Origin: Novosphingobium terrae
GTDB taxonomy: Bacteria; Pseudomonadota; Alphaproteobacteria; Sphingomonadales; Sphingomonadaceae
Assembly: GCF_017163935.1 (NCBI RefSeq)
Contig: NZ_JABVZR010000001.1
Location: 1,860,001-1,924,000, forward strand
Reading direction: 5' to 3'
Length of the DNA: 64,000 nucleotides
The notes beneath the pieces were generated by a model that did no database searches, had not been told where the DNA came from, and saw only the letters and a list, made by a program, of their open reading frames with translations. Positions within the stretch are counted from its first letter, which is position 1. Each line of letters starts with the position of its first letter. The position numbers and the translations under genes were made by a program. Positions 32,848 to 41,360 of this stretch are shown piece after piece.

Positions 32848-33615
32848 ATGGTTGATCGTGTTTCCGCTTCCATCGCGATTGGCGGCATTCTGCCCGCCAT
32901 CCATGTGCCAACCTTCATCGGCCTCATCATCGATGAGGGGCTCTCCCTCGATTGGGAAGGCGAACCCTTCCTTGCCGAGCAACTTTCCAGCGGATCGCCG
33001 CTGCCCCTTATGGCGCATGAGGTGGCGCTGGGACGGTTCGAGCCTCTGGAAGACTTCTGCGTTGCGCACAGTCTGTCCTATGTTCGCTGGTGCGCCGGAT
33101 GCTCCTCATGGGGAGCGCAGCGCGCTGTCTTTACCGGGGTTGGGGAGATCCGGCTGTTCCCCGTGGATGCCGATGATGGTGTGCTGATCGACCGTGCCAC
33201 TGTCATGAAATTCGGCAATATTGAGGCGATCATTGCCTATCTGGACTCCGCCGATTATGGTGTACCGCCGCTGATGATCGTCGGAACGCCGAGTGAGGCG
33301 GACGGCAATGCAGCCAAGCCATCCGCCATCTGTTGTCTGGTGAGTGTGGGCGCAACTGTCGCACCTGCGGAGCTGGAGGATGAGGACCGGAGCGTACCAG
33401 GCCTCTATGCTATCGTGGTGGATCAAGCCGATGTTGACCGGCACCAAGGCGAAGACAATGCGGTGATCGAAGCGGCGAAAGACATCTTTCACGCCTCGAT
33501 CCCTATTGGCAATCTCGATCACTTTTCGATCGATGTCGCAATCGTGAGCGGCGCCACTCCGATGGCCGGGGGCGCCAAGTGGCTTACGTCTGCCAGTTCC
33601 CCCTTGCCGCGTTAA
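32848..33615 (+). CDS. Hypothetical protein of the mobile element
   Basis: The product is 255 residues from ATG 32848 with ACAGGAG upstream. I do not recognise the family. The protein has no signal peptide or membrane segment. It contains an Asp/Glu-rich central part (LFPVDADDGVLIDRATVMKFGNIEAIIAYLDSADYGVPP) and a Cys pair (WCAGCSSWGAQ). It follows the ParB-like gene by 120 bp on the same strand and is followed by a terminator-like hairpin, so it probably closes the transcript. Confidence 0.6.
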   Translation: MVDRVSASIAIGGILPAIHVPTFIGLIIDEGLSLDWEGEPFLAEQLSSGSPLPLMAHEVALGRFEPLEDFCVAHSLSYVRWCAGCSSWGAQRAVFTGVGEIRLFPVDADDGVLIDRATVMKFGNIEAIIAYLDSADYGVPPLMIVGTPSEADGNAAKPSAICCLVSVGATVAPAELEDEDRSVPGLYAIVVDQADVDRHQGEDNAVIEAAKDIFHASIPIGNLDHFSIDVAIVSGATPMAGGAKWLTSASSPLPR

Positions 33616-33653
33616 AGACGACTTTCGCCTCAGGCCATTTGAGAGAAAATTGA

Positions 33654-33678
33654 GGGGACGGCGTGATGCGCCGTCCCC
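33654..33678 (+). terminator. Hairpin after hypothetical gene
   Basis: A perfect 10-bp stem (GGGGACGGCG / CGCCGTCCCC) with a TGATG loop lies 38 bp after the stop of the preceding gene. The following sequence GCTTCTTTG is only weakly U-rich. It is a probable intrinsic terminator. Confidence 0.6.
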
Positions 33679-34276
33679 GCTTCTTTGCTGCGAAGAGAGT
33701 AAATCCAAGGGCTTCGTCGTCGCGCGGCGCAAGGGGAATTGCGTCAACCGGCACGGTTTCCCCAAAATTTCCGTCATGGCATTCAATGCAGATCCCCAAA
33801 GGGGGCGGCAGTCTCCCTTGGGATGCGATTTGAAGCTGGGCCACGAATATTGACTGCGACAGCTATCCCCGAAGGTTCGTGTAATGAAGCATCCATGTCG
33901 ATTGGCTCACGGCCATCGACATGGATGCATGGTGCGAAGCCCCCCGCGCACCAATCTTGAAATCTCTCTGACCGGCATAAATGCCGCGAACCACACGATG
34001 CTGCGTGGCGCTGCTTATCGTCCCGGCGTCTTTGCTCTTTGGCATCCGATACTCCCTTTATGTCAATCGAATGATCTTTGTCATTCTGGTCTGCGTGTTT
34101 TTGCATCCTCTTGTGAGGACAGCAATAGAGGGAATTTTTACAATTTATTGCCGATAGTGAGAACGCGGCGCTTCCCGTTCCTGCGCGGAGCTGGCAGCGC
34201 CTCTTCTTGGTCAATATTTGACTGAACGCTGCAACGGGCGTAGGCCTTGCTGCCGTCGCAAGATGAGGAAAATATC
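33679..34276. other. Gene-free region upstream of mucR-like gene
   Basis: About 600 bp without a supported gene. It holds a 14-bp perfect dyad (33889-33902 and 33915-33928, GCATCCATGTCGAT with a 12-base loop). The part from about 34040 to 34240 is AT-richer and probably contains the promoter of the mucR-like gene. I found no recognisable RNA gene. Confidence 0.4.
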
Positions 34277-35167
34277 ATGTCCGATAACAATGGCGAGATC
34301 GACGCAAGCCTGATCGAACTGGCCGGTGACATCACCATCGCTTGGCTCAACAATCCCAATGTGAAGCCCGACGCGCAAGATGTTCCGGCCTTCCTCAAGG
34401 ACATGCACGCCGCTGTTACGGCGCTCAGCGCGGGCCCCGCTCCCGAGGCTGAAGCCCCCACCTATGAACCGGCTGTGTCCGTGCGCTCTTCGGTGAAATC
34501 CGATCACATTGTCAGCCTGATCGACGGCAAGAAGTACAAGACGCTCAAGCGCCATCTTGCCCAGAACGGTCTGACTCCGGATGAATATCGCGCGCGTTAT
34601 GGCCTCAAGCATGATTACCCCATGGTATCGGCTGACTATGCCGCGCAGCGCCGAGAGATCGCCCAGAAGCTTGGTCTTGGCCGCAAGCGCACGGATGCCG
34701 CTGATGTTGCTGTCGCGCCCGCCAAAGCGACGGCAACCAGCGCGAAGGGTGCCTCGCCCAAAGCGAAATCGGTTGCTGCCAAGCCTGTTGCAAAGTCCGG
34801 CGCGAAGGTCACAAAAGCCGTGACTACGCCAGCCGCACCCGCTGCGCCGGTTGCAGAAACCAAGGCCTCCGAGACTGCGGTGAAGGCCAAGGCTGCGGCA
34901 AAACCCAAGGCAACGTCCGCGCCCAAGGCGAGCGCGAAGACGGCTCCCAAGGTAACGGCAAAGGCCGAGGCGGAGACCACATCTTCGGTTGAAAGCAAGA
35001 CCCCCGCCAAGGCGAAAGCTGATCCCAAGCCCAAGGCAGCGCCAGCATCAAAGGCAAAAGCCGCGCCCAAGGCAAAGGCAGCACCAAAGGTGAAGGCTGC
35101 GCCCAAGGCGCCCCCGGCGAAACAGGATGCCGCTGAAGCCGTAGCCTCGGCTCCCGTCACGGTCTGA
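34277..35167 (+). CDS. MucR/Ros-family regulator with histone-H1-like tail
   Basis: The product is 296 residues. The MucR domain (about 1-135) has SLIELAGDITIAWLNN, then KSDHIVSLIDGKKYKTLKRHLAQNGLTPDEYRARYGL and DYPMVSADYAAQRREIAQKLGLGRK. The first zinc-ligand Cys of Ros is Ser80 here (HIVSLIDGKK), so the zinc site is not complete. The last ~155 residues are a low-complexity Ala/Lys/Pro tail with repeated PKAKAAPK-like units, like histone H1 or AlgP. MucR proteins are H-NS-like nucleoid silencers; this tail should increase non-specific DNA binding. It has an upstream gap of 600 bp and its own terminator. Confidence 0.85.
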   Translation: MSDNNGEIDASLIELAGDITIAWLNNPNVKPDAQDVPAFLKDMHAAVTALSAGPAPEAEAPTYEPAVSVRSSVKSDHIVSLIDGKKYKTLKRHLAQNGLTPDEYRARYGLKHDYPMVSADYAAQRREIAQKLGLGRKRTDAADVAVAPAKATATSAKGASPKAKSVAAKPVAKSGAKVTKAVTTPAAPAAPVAETKASETAVKAKAAAKPKATSAPKASAKTAPKVTAKAEAETTSSVESKTPAKAKADPKPKAAPASKAKAAPKAKAAPKVKAAPKAPPAKQDAAEAVASAPVTV

Positions 35168-35195
35168 TCGCCGCGCATCCTTGCTGGCGTACATG

Positions 35196-35230
35196 GACGC
35201 CGCCCGATCCTGAAAGGACCGGGCGGCGTC
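35196..35230 (+). terminator. Terminator-like hairpin after mucR-like gene
   Basis: An 11-bp perfect stem (GACGCCGCCCG at 35196-35206, complement at 35220-35230) with a 13-base loop starts 28 bp after the stop. TCTCT follows, a weak U tract. Confidence 0.65.
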
Positions 35231-35287
35231 TCTAGTCGGGCACAGGATGCGGCTGGCGTGCGTCCCTGAGCCCGGAACGATACGGGC

Positions 35288-35518
35288 TTATGCGGCGTGC
35301 TGGCGCCGTTGCTTGAGGATCACAGGGCCATGCTCGCCGCACAGGCTGCAATGGGCCCGCTGACTGGCAAAATCGCGCTCAACCGCCAGCTCGCCGAGGT
35401 TGGCGTGCAGGTCATCATCGACGTTCAGATTGAGGTGTCGCCCTACACAGGATGCGCAGACTGGTGAGGGAGACAATCGCTCCACCAGCCGCCGGATGGT
35501 CTCTAACATCGCCATCAT
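35288..35518 (-). CDS. Small zinc-ribbon-like protein
   Basis: The product is 76 residues. Two CxxC pairs are visible (VCASCVGRHLN and HCSLCGEHG), spaced about 36 residues apart, which is consistent with a single zinc ribbon. The N-terminus (MLETIRRLVERLSPS) is a short amphipathic helix. No family is recognised. It lies opposite to its neighbours, between the mucR-like gene and a hypothetical. The Cys spacing is the main evidence for a real gene; a nucleic-acid-binding or regulatory role is only a guess. Confidence 0.5.
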   Translation of the reverse strand: MMAMLETIRRLVERLSPSPVCASCVGRHLNLNVDDDLHANLGELAVERDFASQRAHCSLCGEHGPVILKQRRQHAA

Positions 35519-35771
35519 CTACTATCCCTTATCTCGTTTGAAAACCGGGCAGTGCATGAGCCCTCAGGATCACCTGAAATTGGCGATTCGGCCAAGGGGG
35601 CATCCGGATGATGTCCACGTTTTTTGAGCAGTCATGTTGGCGTCCCATACGTCGGAAATGTCGGGAGACCCCTTTATATTGTTCGCGGTGGGCCACGAAT
35701 TGCAGCTGGCCTGTGGGTTTCTGCCAGAGGCGGGCTTGATCCCCGCGCGCGGCATTCGTTAGTCAGATGCC

Positions 35772-36122
35772 ATGCAGGGGATGGCCCACGAGATCTGGTT
35801 GAATCGATGGGGTGTGGCCATCGACCAGCGTGAGCAGAGGGTCGGCACGGCGGGGCTCTCGGCGTCCGAGCGTCTGATCCATATCTTCTGGCTGCTCTCC
35901 CAGAGCATGCGCGCGCACGGTGATCTGTTCGCTGCCCGGCAGCGCGATCCCTCCCTTTTCAGGGATGGGCTGGCGGCGGCGCGGGAACTCGATTTGCCCG
36001 GCCTCATTGTGATTTTCTCATCGAGCGTGGGCTGGATTGAAGCCCATTTCTTTGAGCAATTCGATGCCATGTGCCGCGAATTGCAACCGTTGCGGCCGGT
36101 AACGGGCAGCGATATCCACTGA
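35772..36122 (+). CDS. Hypothetical protein of the mobile element
   Basis: The product is 116 residues (or 113 from the ATG at 35781). It has no signal peptide or membrane segment. It appears to be a helical, Trp-containing small protein (MAHEIWLNRWG, LIHIFWLLSQSMRAHGDLFAARQ, FFEQFDAMCRELQ). I do not recognise a family. It lies in the gene set leading to traF and the relaxase, on the same strand, so it is probably part of that accessory module. Confidence 0.45.
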   Translation: MQGMAHEIWLNRWGVAIDQREQRVGTAGLSASERLIHIFWLLSQSMRAHGDLFAARQRDPSLFRDGLAAARELDLPGLIVIFSSSVGWIEAHFFEQFDAMCRELQPLRPVTGSDIH

Positions 36123-36275
36123 TTATCCACGGATGGGCCACAAGCCATCCACCGGTTCCCCACCATCTTGTCCGGTCCGGGCTCTCTGGCCCCCTGATGC
36201 GAGAGGTCGGGATAAGCATGTCTGCCAGCGATGGGCCTATGATCCGGCGCCCTGCGCTCATCAGGAGCGAAGGTC

Positions 36276-36467
36276 ATGTCGATTGAACAGCACATCGAGG
36301 AACTGCGCGTGGAACTCTTTGCCTGCATGGCGCGCGGTGAACGCCGACAGATCGAGCAGGAATTGCGAGATGCCAAGGCGGCCATCCATCTGCATGAAGG
36401 GGGGAGGGTCGAAAACGCTACCCCCCGTTTTCGACCCTGCCGGAGAGGCATTCCCTGTTTCAATTGA
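36276..36467 (+). CDS. Small hypothetical protein upstream of excisionase-like gene
   Basis: The product is 63 residues. It begins MSIEQHIEELRVELFACMARGERRQIEQELRDAK, a short amphipathic helical hairpin resembling small proteins commonly found at this place before traF in alphaproteobacterial elements. The C-terminal third is less typical. It has a GGAGCGAAGG ribosome-binding region before the ATG. The next gene follows after about 50 bp. Function unknown. Confidence 0.55.
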   Translation: MSIEQHIEELRVELFACMARGERRQIEQELRDAKAAIHLHEGGRVENATPRFRPCRRGIPCFN

Positions 36468-36515
36468 GCCCTTGCCACCGCGAGCATGTCGCCCGGTTGC
36501 AAGGGACAACAGGCC

Positions 36516-36773
36516 ATGACAACACCCGGAAAACATGCGGCTGTGAACAGCCGGAATGCCGAAGAGCGCGCGCAGTTTGCCCGCGAAACCCGGCCCTATC
36601 TTACCAACAAACAGGTCGCCTACCATCTCGGCGTCAGTCTTACGACGCTGCGTCGCATGCGACGCGATGAGACCGGGCCTCGCTGCCGGAAGCATGGCGC
36701 CACTTGGGTCTATCATATCGATGATCTGGAGGCATGGTCGCTGTCGCGCGCGCGGGGAGGCGACCATGACTGA
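36516..36773 (+). CDS. Helix-turn-helix (excisionase/MerR-like) protein
   Basis: The product is 85 residues from the ATG at 36516. The HTH_17/excisionase pattern is clear: YLTNKQVAYHLGVSLTTLRRMRRDETGPRCRKHGATWVYHIDDLEAWSLSR. Such proteins bind DNA as recombination directionality factors or local regulators. The stop overlaps the TraF gene by 8 bp, so it is the first gene of the HTH-traF-transglycosylase-relaxase string. No integrase is nearby, so a regulatory role in transfer is at least as likely as excision. Confidence 0.82.
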   Translation: MTTPGKHAAVNSRNAEERAQFARETRPYLTNKQVAYHLGVSLTTLRRMRRDETGPRCRKHGATWVYHIDDLEAWSLSRARGGDHD

Positions 36774-37350
36774 ACCTCACGACATGAGCCGCCCCGAGCC
36801 GCTGGTCGTGTGGCTGGAGGGCAGCCGCCAGCGCGCCCTGCGCCGCCGCATTCTGCAACGCCGCGCCGCCGCTGGTGCCAGCCTGCTGATGGCGCTTGGA
36901 ACCACGATCCTTGCTCCGCCAGCCCCGCGTTTGCTCTGGAATGCCAGTGCCAGCGCGCCCATCGGCCTCTATCTTGTCGATCCCGGCAGGGTGCCGGATC
37001 GCGGTGATTGGGCCATCGCATGGCCGCCAAGCCATGTCCGGTCACTGGCGGCCAGCCGTCATTATTTGCCCACGGGTGTGCCGCTGGTGAAACGGGTGGT
37101 GGCGAGTTGGCTCGATACTGTCTGTGCCATCGGCCCGGCGATCAAGGTGAACGGCGTCAAAGTGGCGTTGCGTCGCGAAGTCGATGGTCGCGGACGTCAG
37201 TTGCCCCTCTGGCAGGGCTGTATTCAGCTTGATGAAGGGGAGTCCTTCCTGCTGATGAGCGAGCGGCCAGACTCGTTCGATGGTCGCTATTTTGGGGTTA
37301 CGCAGCGGTCTGACATCATCGGCAAGGCGACGTTGCTATGGGCGCGGTGA
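36766..37350 (+). CDS. traF: TraF-type S26 signal peptidase
   Basis: The product is 194 residues from the ATG at 36766. After a basic N-terminus comes one membrane helix (AAAGASLLMALGTTILA, about 34-50), then SASAPIGLYLVDP with the S26 Ser nucleophile, PTGVPLVKRVVA with the catalytic Lys, and a C-terminal part with SFDGRYFGV. TraF peptidases process conjugative pilin (cyclisation of TrbC) or related proteins at the inner membrane. It overlaps the HTH gene by 8 bp and the transglycosylase by 13 bp. Confidence 0.9.
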   Translation: MTEPHDMSRPEPLVVWLEGSRQRALRRRILQRRAAAGASLLMALGTTILAPPAPRLLWNASASAPIGLYLVDPGRVPDRGDWAIAWPPSHVRSLAASRHYLPTGVPLVKRVVASWLDTVCAIGPAIKVNGVKVALRREVDGRGRQLPLWQGCIQLDEGESFLLMSERPDSFDGRYFGVTQRSDIIGKATLLWAR

Positions 37351-38105
37351 GGCGGTGGCGTCACGCGGCAAGTGCGTTGATCCTTGCCCTTGGCGTGCCT
37401 TCGCTGATCCCATCCGCCCATGGCCAGCCATCGCTACCGGCCACTTCGGTGGTGGCTGGCGGGTCCGTGGCGCGGGGCGTGGCAGGGGGCGTCGCAGGGG
37501 GCCGGGCGGGTGAAGTCGCGGGCGGCGATGCCGTCTGGCAATGGCGCGATATCATCGCCGATGCCTCCGCCCGTTTCGGCGTTCCGGTGGCATGGATCGA
37601 GCAGGTGATCCGGGCTGAAAGTCGCGGTTTGACCGAGTGGCAAGGGAGACCCATCACCAGCCGGGCAGGCGCCATGGGGCTCATGCAACTCATGCCCGCA
37701 ACATGGCGCTCGATGCGTTCGGCGCTTGGGTTGGGCGGTGATCCCTATCAGCCGCGCGACAACATTCTGGCAGGCACCGCCTATCTGCGAGCGATGTATG
37801 ACCGCTTTGGCTACCCGGGTCTTTTCGGGGCCTATAACGCGGGGCCGGGGCGTTATGGCGCCAGCGTGAATGCTGGCCGTCCCCTGCCAGCCGAGACCCG
37901 CAATTATCTCGACACGATCACGCAGGCGAAGGCAGCGACCGCGCGAAATGCCATAAATTCTCCCGAAATTCCGCGCGAATTGCCGCGCGAAAGCGGCATG
38001 TTCGTGGTGCTGGCCGGTCACGCGAAACAGGCAGAATTGGCGGGCGACTCAGCACCGGAAGTGCCCACGAAAGACCCCATGTTTGTGTTGAGGAAAGCGC
38101 CATGA
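37338..38105 (+). CDS. Lytic transglycosylase (VirB1/SLT type)
   Basis: The product is 255 residues with a signal peptide (about 1-29). After a Gly/Ala-rich linker, the SLT domain (about 68-185) has VPVAWIEQVIRAESRG with the catalytic Glu, SRAGAMGLMQLMPATW, NILAGTAYLRAMYDRFG and LFGAYNAGPGRY. It cuts peptidoglycan to let the transfer channel cross the wall. Start ATG overlaps traF and the stop overlaps the next small ORF (ATGA). The position before the relaxase is usual in such elements. Confidence 0.92.
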   Translation: MGAVRRWRHAASALILALGVPSLIPSAHGQPSLPATSVVAGGSVARGVAGGVAGGRAGEVAGGDAVWQWRDIIADASARFGVPVAWIEQVIRAESRGLTEWQGRPITSRAGAMGLMQLMPATWRSMRSALGLGGDPYQPRDNILAGTAYLRAMYDRFGYPGLFGAYNAGPGRYGASVNAGRPLPAETRNYLDTITQAKAATARNAINSPEIPRELPRESGMFVVLAGHAKQAELAGDSAPEVPTKDPMFVLRKAP

Positions 38106-38353
38106 TCGCGGGAAATCAGCCGTTTTTCGTCGGTGGCGGGAGACTGCGTGGGCTGGCTCGGCCTGGTGCTGATCCACTTGGCGGGCAGCAGGGTCGGGGA
38201 GGGAGGATCGGTGCTGGAGGGGCCGGGACAAAGGGAGGGCGCGTAAGGCAAGATAAAGCTATGGCACTGCGTCGTCATAACCCATTGTCTGCACATCTTT
38301 TTTGGGTGTTCTTATGGCACCATGCCTGCAGCGATGGTGCCATGGTGTGCTGA
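38102..38353 (+). CDS. Possible small protein before the relaxase
   Basis: The product is 83 residues with an ATGA overlap to the transglycosylase stop. The N-terminal half is Gly-rich without pattern. The second half has a short hydrophobic stretch (LSAHLFWVFLWHHAC) that might be a membrane segment. No family is recognised, and the region also carries the inverted repeats that may belong to a transfer origin, so this may not be a gene. The start overlap is the only positive evidence. Confidence 0.3.
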   Translation: MIAGNQPFFVGGGRLRGLARPGADPLGGQQGRGGRIGAGGAGTKGGRVRQDKAMALRRHNPLSAHLFWVFLWHHACSDGAMVC

Positions 38354-38387
38354 AATGGCGGATTTCTGCGGGTTTCGATGGCACCAT
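38314..38387. repeat. Three copies of a 10-bp repeat upstream of the relaxase
   Basis: ATGGCACCAT occurs at 38314-38323 and 38378-38387, and its reverse complement at 38334-38343. The first two form a hairpin with a 10-base loop. They lie 60-130 bp upstream of the relaxase ATG, a typical place for an origin of transfer or a relaxase operator. Confidence 0.7.
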
Positions 38388-38446
38388 GGGGCGCTGGGTG
38401 CCGGATGGGGCCGGTTTCGGCCACTCGAGTGACAGGGCGGTCGACC

Positions 38447-40519
38447 ATGGCGCAGGATGACGATTTCCATCCGCGCCTCGGGCGCATCGGCAACAAAGGC
38501 AGGGGTTCGGGGAAGCGCTTCCTCGGGCGCGTGCTGGCGGCGGCCAATCTCGCCCGTGGTGGTGCTGGACGAGCCGGCAAAAGTGGCTTCTCGGGGAGCC
38601 GGATCGGTCGGGGCAGCGGCGTCGGTCGGGTGCTGGGGAGCCGGGGCAAATATGGCGGTGCTCACAGCCGCCGCGTCATCGTCAAGGCCAGCATCGTGCG
38701 GCTGGCCGGTAAGGGCGCCGCGGCCGCCGCTGCGCATCTACGTTATCTGCAGCGGGACGGCACCACCAGAGAGGGTGAGCGTGGGACGCTTTACAGTCGT
38801 TTTGACAATGAGGCGGATGGCAAGGCTTTTCAGGAGCGCGGCGCCGGTGATGGCCATCAGTTTCGCTTTATCGTCTCGCCGGAAGATGGCGATCAGTATG
38901 ACGACCTCAAACCGCTGACCCGGCGGCTGATGGATCGCATGGAACAGGATCTGGGAACCAAGCTCGATTGGGTGGCGGTCGATCACTACAACACCGGCCA
39001 TCCCCACACCCATATCGTGGTGCGCGGCAAGGATGATCGCGGTGCGGATCTGGTCATCGCCAAAGACTATATGACGAAGGGGCTCCGTGAGCGGGCTATC
39101 GAACTGGTCGATCTCGATCTGGGGCCACGCAGCGAGCGCGAAGTCGAGACCACCTTGCGGGCGGAAGTGGAGGCGGAAAGGCTAACCTCGATCGACCGTT
39201 CCCTGCTCAAGACGGCGGACGCTCAGCGGGAGGTCGATGCATCGGGTCGTGATGCCTTCGATCAGACGCTGCGCGCGGGACGCCTGGTCAAGCTTGCCCG
39301 GTTGGGGATGGCCGAACCGGTGGAGGGCACGCGCTACCGACTGGCCGAGGGGCTGGAAGAGACGCTGCGGCGGATGGGCGAGCGCGGCGATATCATCCGC
39401 ACCATGCAGCGCGAGATTACCAGCGCGGGTGTCGAGCGGGCCGTGAGCGATCAGGTGATCCACGAGCCGGGCGCCACAGTGGCTCGACCGATGGTCGGAC
39501 GCGTGTTGGCCCACGGCCTGTCGGACGAGCATGCGGACCGGCATTATCTGATCGTCGATGCGGCCGATGGGCGGAGCCATTATCTTGATGTCGGAAGCGC
39601 GCGCGGCCTGCCGCTCGACAACTATCAGCTCTCGCCTGGATCGGTGGTCCATATCGAGCCTTTGAAGGCTACGGTCCGGCCCTCGGACCGGGTGATTGCC
39701 GAAGTCGCGGCGGAGAATGGCGGGCGGTATGATGTCGATCTGCATTTGCGGCATGATCCCGGCGCCAGCGAGGCCTTTGCTCAGACCCATGTGCGGCGGC
39801 TTGAAGCCATGCGGCGCGGCGGTGGCGCGGTGACGCGTGAACGGTCCGGGCAATGGGTGATCGCGCCCGATCACCTCGACCGGGTTATGGCTTGGGAGGA
39901 GAAGCAGCTGCGCGATCGCCCGGTGGCGATCACCGGCCTTTCGACCCTCCCGCTGGAAAAGCTGGTCGATGTCGAGGCGGCAAGCTGGATTGATCGCAGA
40001 CTGGCAGGACAGGGGCAGCGCGGGGCTGGTGGGAAAGGACTGGACCAAGGCGGACGGGAATCTTTGGAGCCGGTTGCTGGTGCTGATCCTGAGATCGGAG
40101 CAGGTTCCTTGCGTGATGCCGGCTTCGGGCGCGATCTGCGTGAGGTCATGGCGCGCAGGCGCCAGTGGCTCATGGCTCAGGGTTTTGCTCAGGACGAGGA
40201 AACCGGCCTCTTCCCCAAGGGCATGATTCAGGCGCTGGAGCGGCGGGATTTGTTGCGCGCGGCAAGGCAGCTGGCGACTGAGCTGGACCTGCCTTTTGAG
40301 GAGGCGAAGCAGGGTGGACGGATCGAAGGGATCTATCGCCGCCCGGTCGATCTGGTGAGCGGGCGTTTCGCGCTGATCGAACGTGCGCATGATTTCACGC
40401 TGGTGCCGTGGAAGCCGATGCTGGAGCGCAAGGCAGGGCAGGCCGTGTCCGGCCTGATGCGCGGCGACGAGGTCAACTGGTCGGTCGGGCGCGGGCGTGG
40501 CGGCCCAAGCATCTCCTGA
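38447..40519 (+). CDS. Relaxase/mobilisation nuclease with DUF3363 domain
   Basis: The product is 690 residues from the ATG at 38447; MAQDDDFHPRLGRIG is the usual start of these relaxases. The nuclease part has VDHYNTGHPHTHIVVRGKDDRG with the metal-binding His residues, and KDYMTKGLRERAIELVDLDLG. The DUF3363 part follows (about 260-690), with HGLSDEHADRHYLIVDAADGRSHY and DLPFEEAKQGGRIEGIYRRPVDLVSGRFALIE. It should nick oriT and pilot the strand into the recipient. It is the last visible transfer gene; no VirD4-type coupling protein or trb genes follow. Confidence 0.92.
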   Translation: MAQDDDFHPRLGRIGNKGRGSGKRFLGRVLAAANLARGGAGRAGKSGFSGSRIGRGSGVGRVLGSRGKYGGAHSRRVIVKASIVRLAGKGAAAAAAHLRYLQRDGTTREGERGTLYSRFDNEADGKAFQERGAGDGHQFRFIVSPEDGDQYDDLKPLTRRLMDRMEQDLGTKLDWVAVDHYNTGHPHTHIVVRGKDDRGADLVIAKDYMTKGLRERAIELVDLDLGPRSEREVETTLRAEVEAERLTSIDRSLLKTADAQREVDASGRDAFDQTLRAGRLVKLARLGMAEPVEGTRYRLAEGLEETLRRMGERGDIIRTMQREITSAGVERAVSDQVIHEPGATVARPMVGRVLAHGLSDEHADRHYLIVDAADGRSHYLDVGSARGLPLDNYQLSPGSVVHIEPLKATVRPSDRVIAEVAAENGGRYDVDLHLRHDPGASEAFAQTHVRRLEAMRRGGGAVTRERSGQWVIAPDHLDRVMAWEEKQLRDRPVAITGLSTLPLEKLVDVEAASWIDRRLAGQGQRGAGGKGLDQGGRESLEPVAGADPEIGAGSLRDAGFGRDLREVMARRRQWLMAQGFAQDEETGLFPKGMIQALERRDLLRAARQLATELDLPFEEAKQGGRIEGIYRRPVDLVSGRFALIERAHDFTLVPWKPMLERKAGQAVSGLMRGDEVNWSVGRGRGGPSIS

Positions 40520-40529
40520 TCGTTCGCGT

Positions 40530-41360
40530 TTACAGCATCTCCAGAGGGTGATGCCTGGTTGGTTTGAGAAAGCGACGGTCCAGTTCGGCCAGATCCTGGG
40601 GGGTAAGGACGAGGTCGGCGGCAGCGCGATTGTCCCGCACATGCTCCACACTTCCCGCCTTGGGGATCGGCAGCACACCGTCCCGTTGCAGCAGCCAGGC
40701 CAGTGCGACCTGTGCCGGGCTGGCATTGTGAAGCTCTGCGATGTCGACAATCGCGCGGCGCCCGAGGAGGCGCCCCTGCTCGATCGGGCTATAGGCCATC
40801 ACCGGAATGGAGCACCGCTTCAGCCAGGGCAGGAGGTCGAACTCCGGGCCGCGGCGGGTCAGATTGTAGAGGATCTGGTTGGTGGCGCAGGCCTCGCCGC
40901 CTGCGTCAAACAGTTCCCCCATATCATCCGTATCGAGATTGCTGACGCCCCAGCGAGCGATCAGGCCCGCCTCGACCAACTGCTCCATGGCTTCGACCGT
41001 TTCCGCGAGAGGCACATTGCCGCGCCAGTGCAGCAGATAGAGATCGAGATGATCGGTGCCGAGGCGGCGAAGGCTGGCTTCACAGGAACGCCGAAGGCGA
41101 TGCGCCGAGGCATTGTGGGGATAGGCCTTGCTCACCAGAAAGACCTTGTGGCGTCGGCCGGCGATTGCTTCGCCGACGAGGCTCTCGGCTTCGCCTTCGC
41201 CGTACATTTCGGCGGTGTCGATGAGCGTCATGCCAAGGTCTATGCCTTCGCGCAGCGCGGCGATTTCCTGGGCGCGCAGATGCGGCTTCTCGGCCATCAT
41301 CCAGGTGCCCAGACCAAGAGCCGGGACACTGGTGCCATCGGGGAAGGAGACGGTCTTCAT
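40530..41360 (-). CDS. Aldo/keto reductase
   Basis: The product is 276 residues with the complete AKR tetrad: Asp48, Tyr53, Lys78 and His111 (GMTLIDTAEMYGEGEAE, LVSKAYPHN, LYLLHWRG). The NADPH-binding end has IPKAGSVEHVRDN. It reduces aldehydes or ketones with NADPH in the cytoplasm; the natural substrate is unknown. It is convergent with the relaxase, 10 bp apart, which may mark the edge of the element's transfer module in this window. Confidence 0.93.
   Translation of the reverse strand: MKTVSFPDGTSVPALGLGTWMMAEKPHLRAQEIAALREGIDLGMTLIDTAEMYGEGEAESLVGEAIAGRRHKVFLVSKAYPHNASAHRLRRSCEASLRRLGTDHLDLYLLHWRGNVPLAETVEAMEQLVEAGLIARWGVSNLDTDDMGELFDAGGEACATNQILYNLTRRGPEFDLLPWLKRCSIPVMAYSPIEQGRLLGRRAIVDIAELHNASPAQVALAWLLQRDGVLPIPKAGSVEHVRDNRAAADLVLTPQDLAELDRRFLKPTRHHPLEML

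Noticed and set aside
39182..40750. Open frame of 522 codons on the minus strand across the relaxase
   Set aside because: Antisense shadow of the DUF3363 relaxase; the composition is His/Arg/Pro-rich without pattern.
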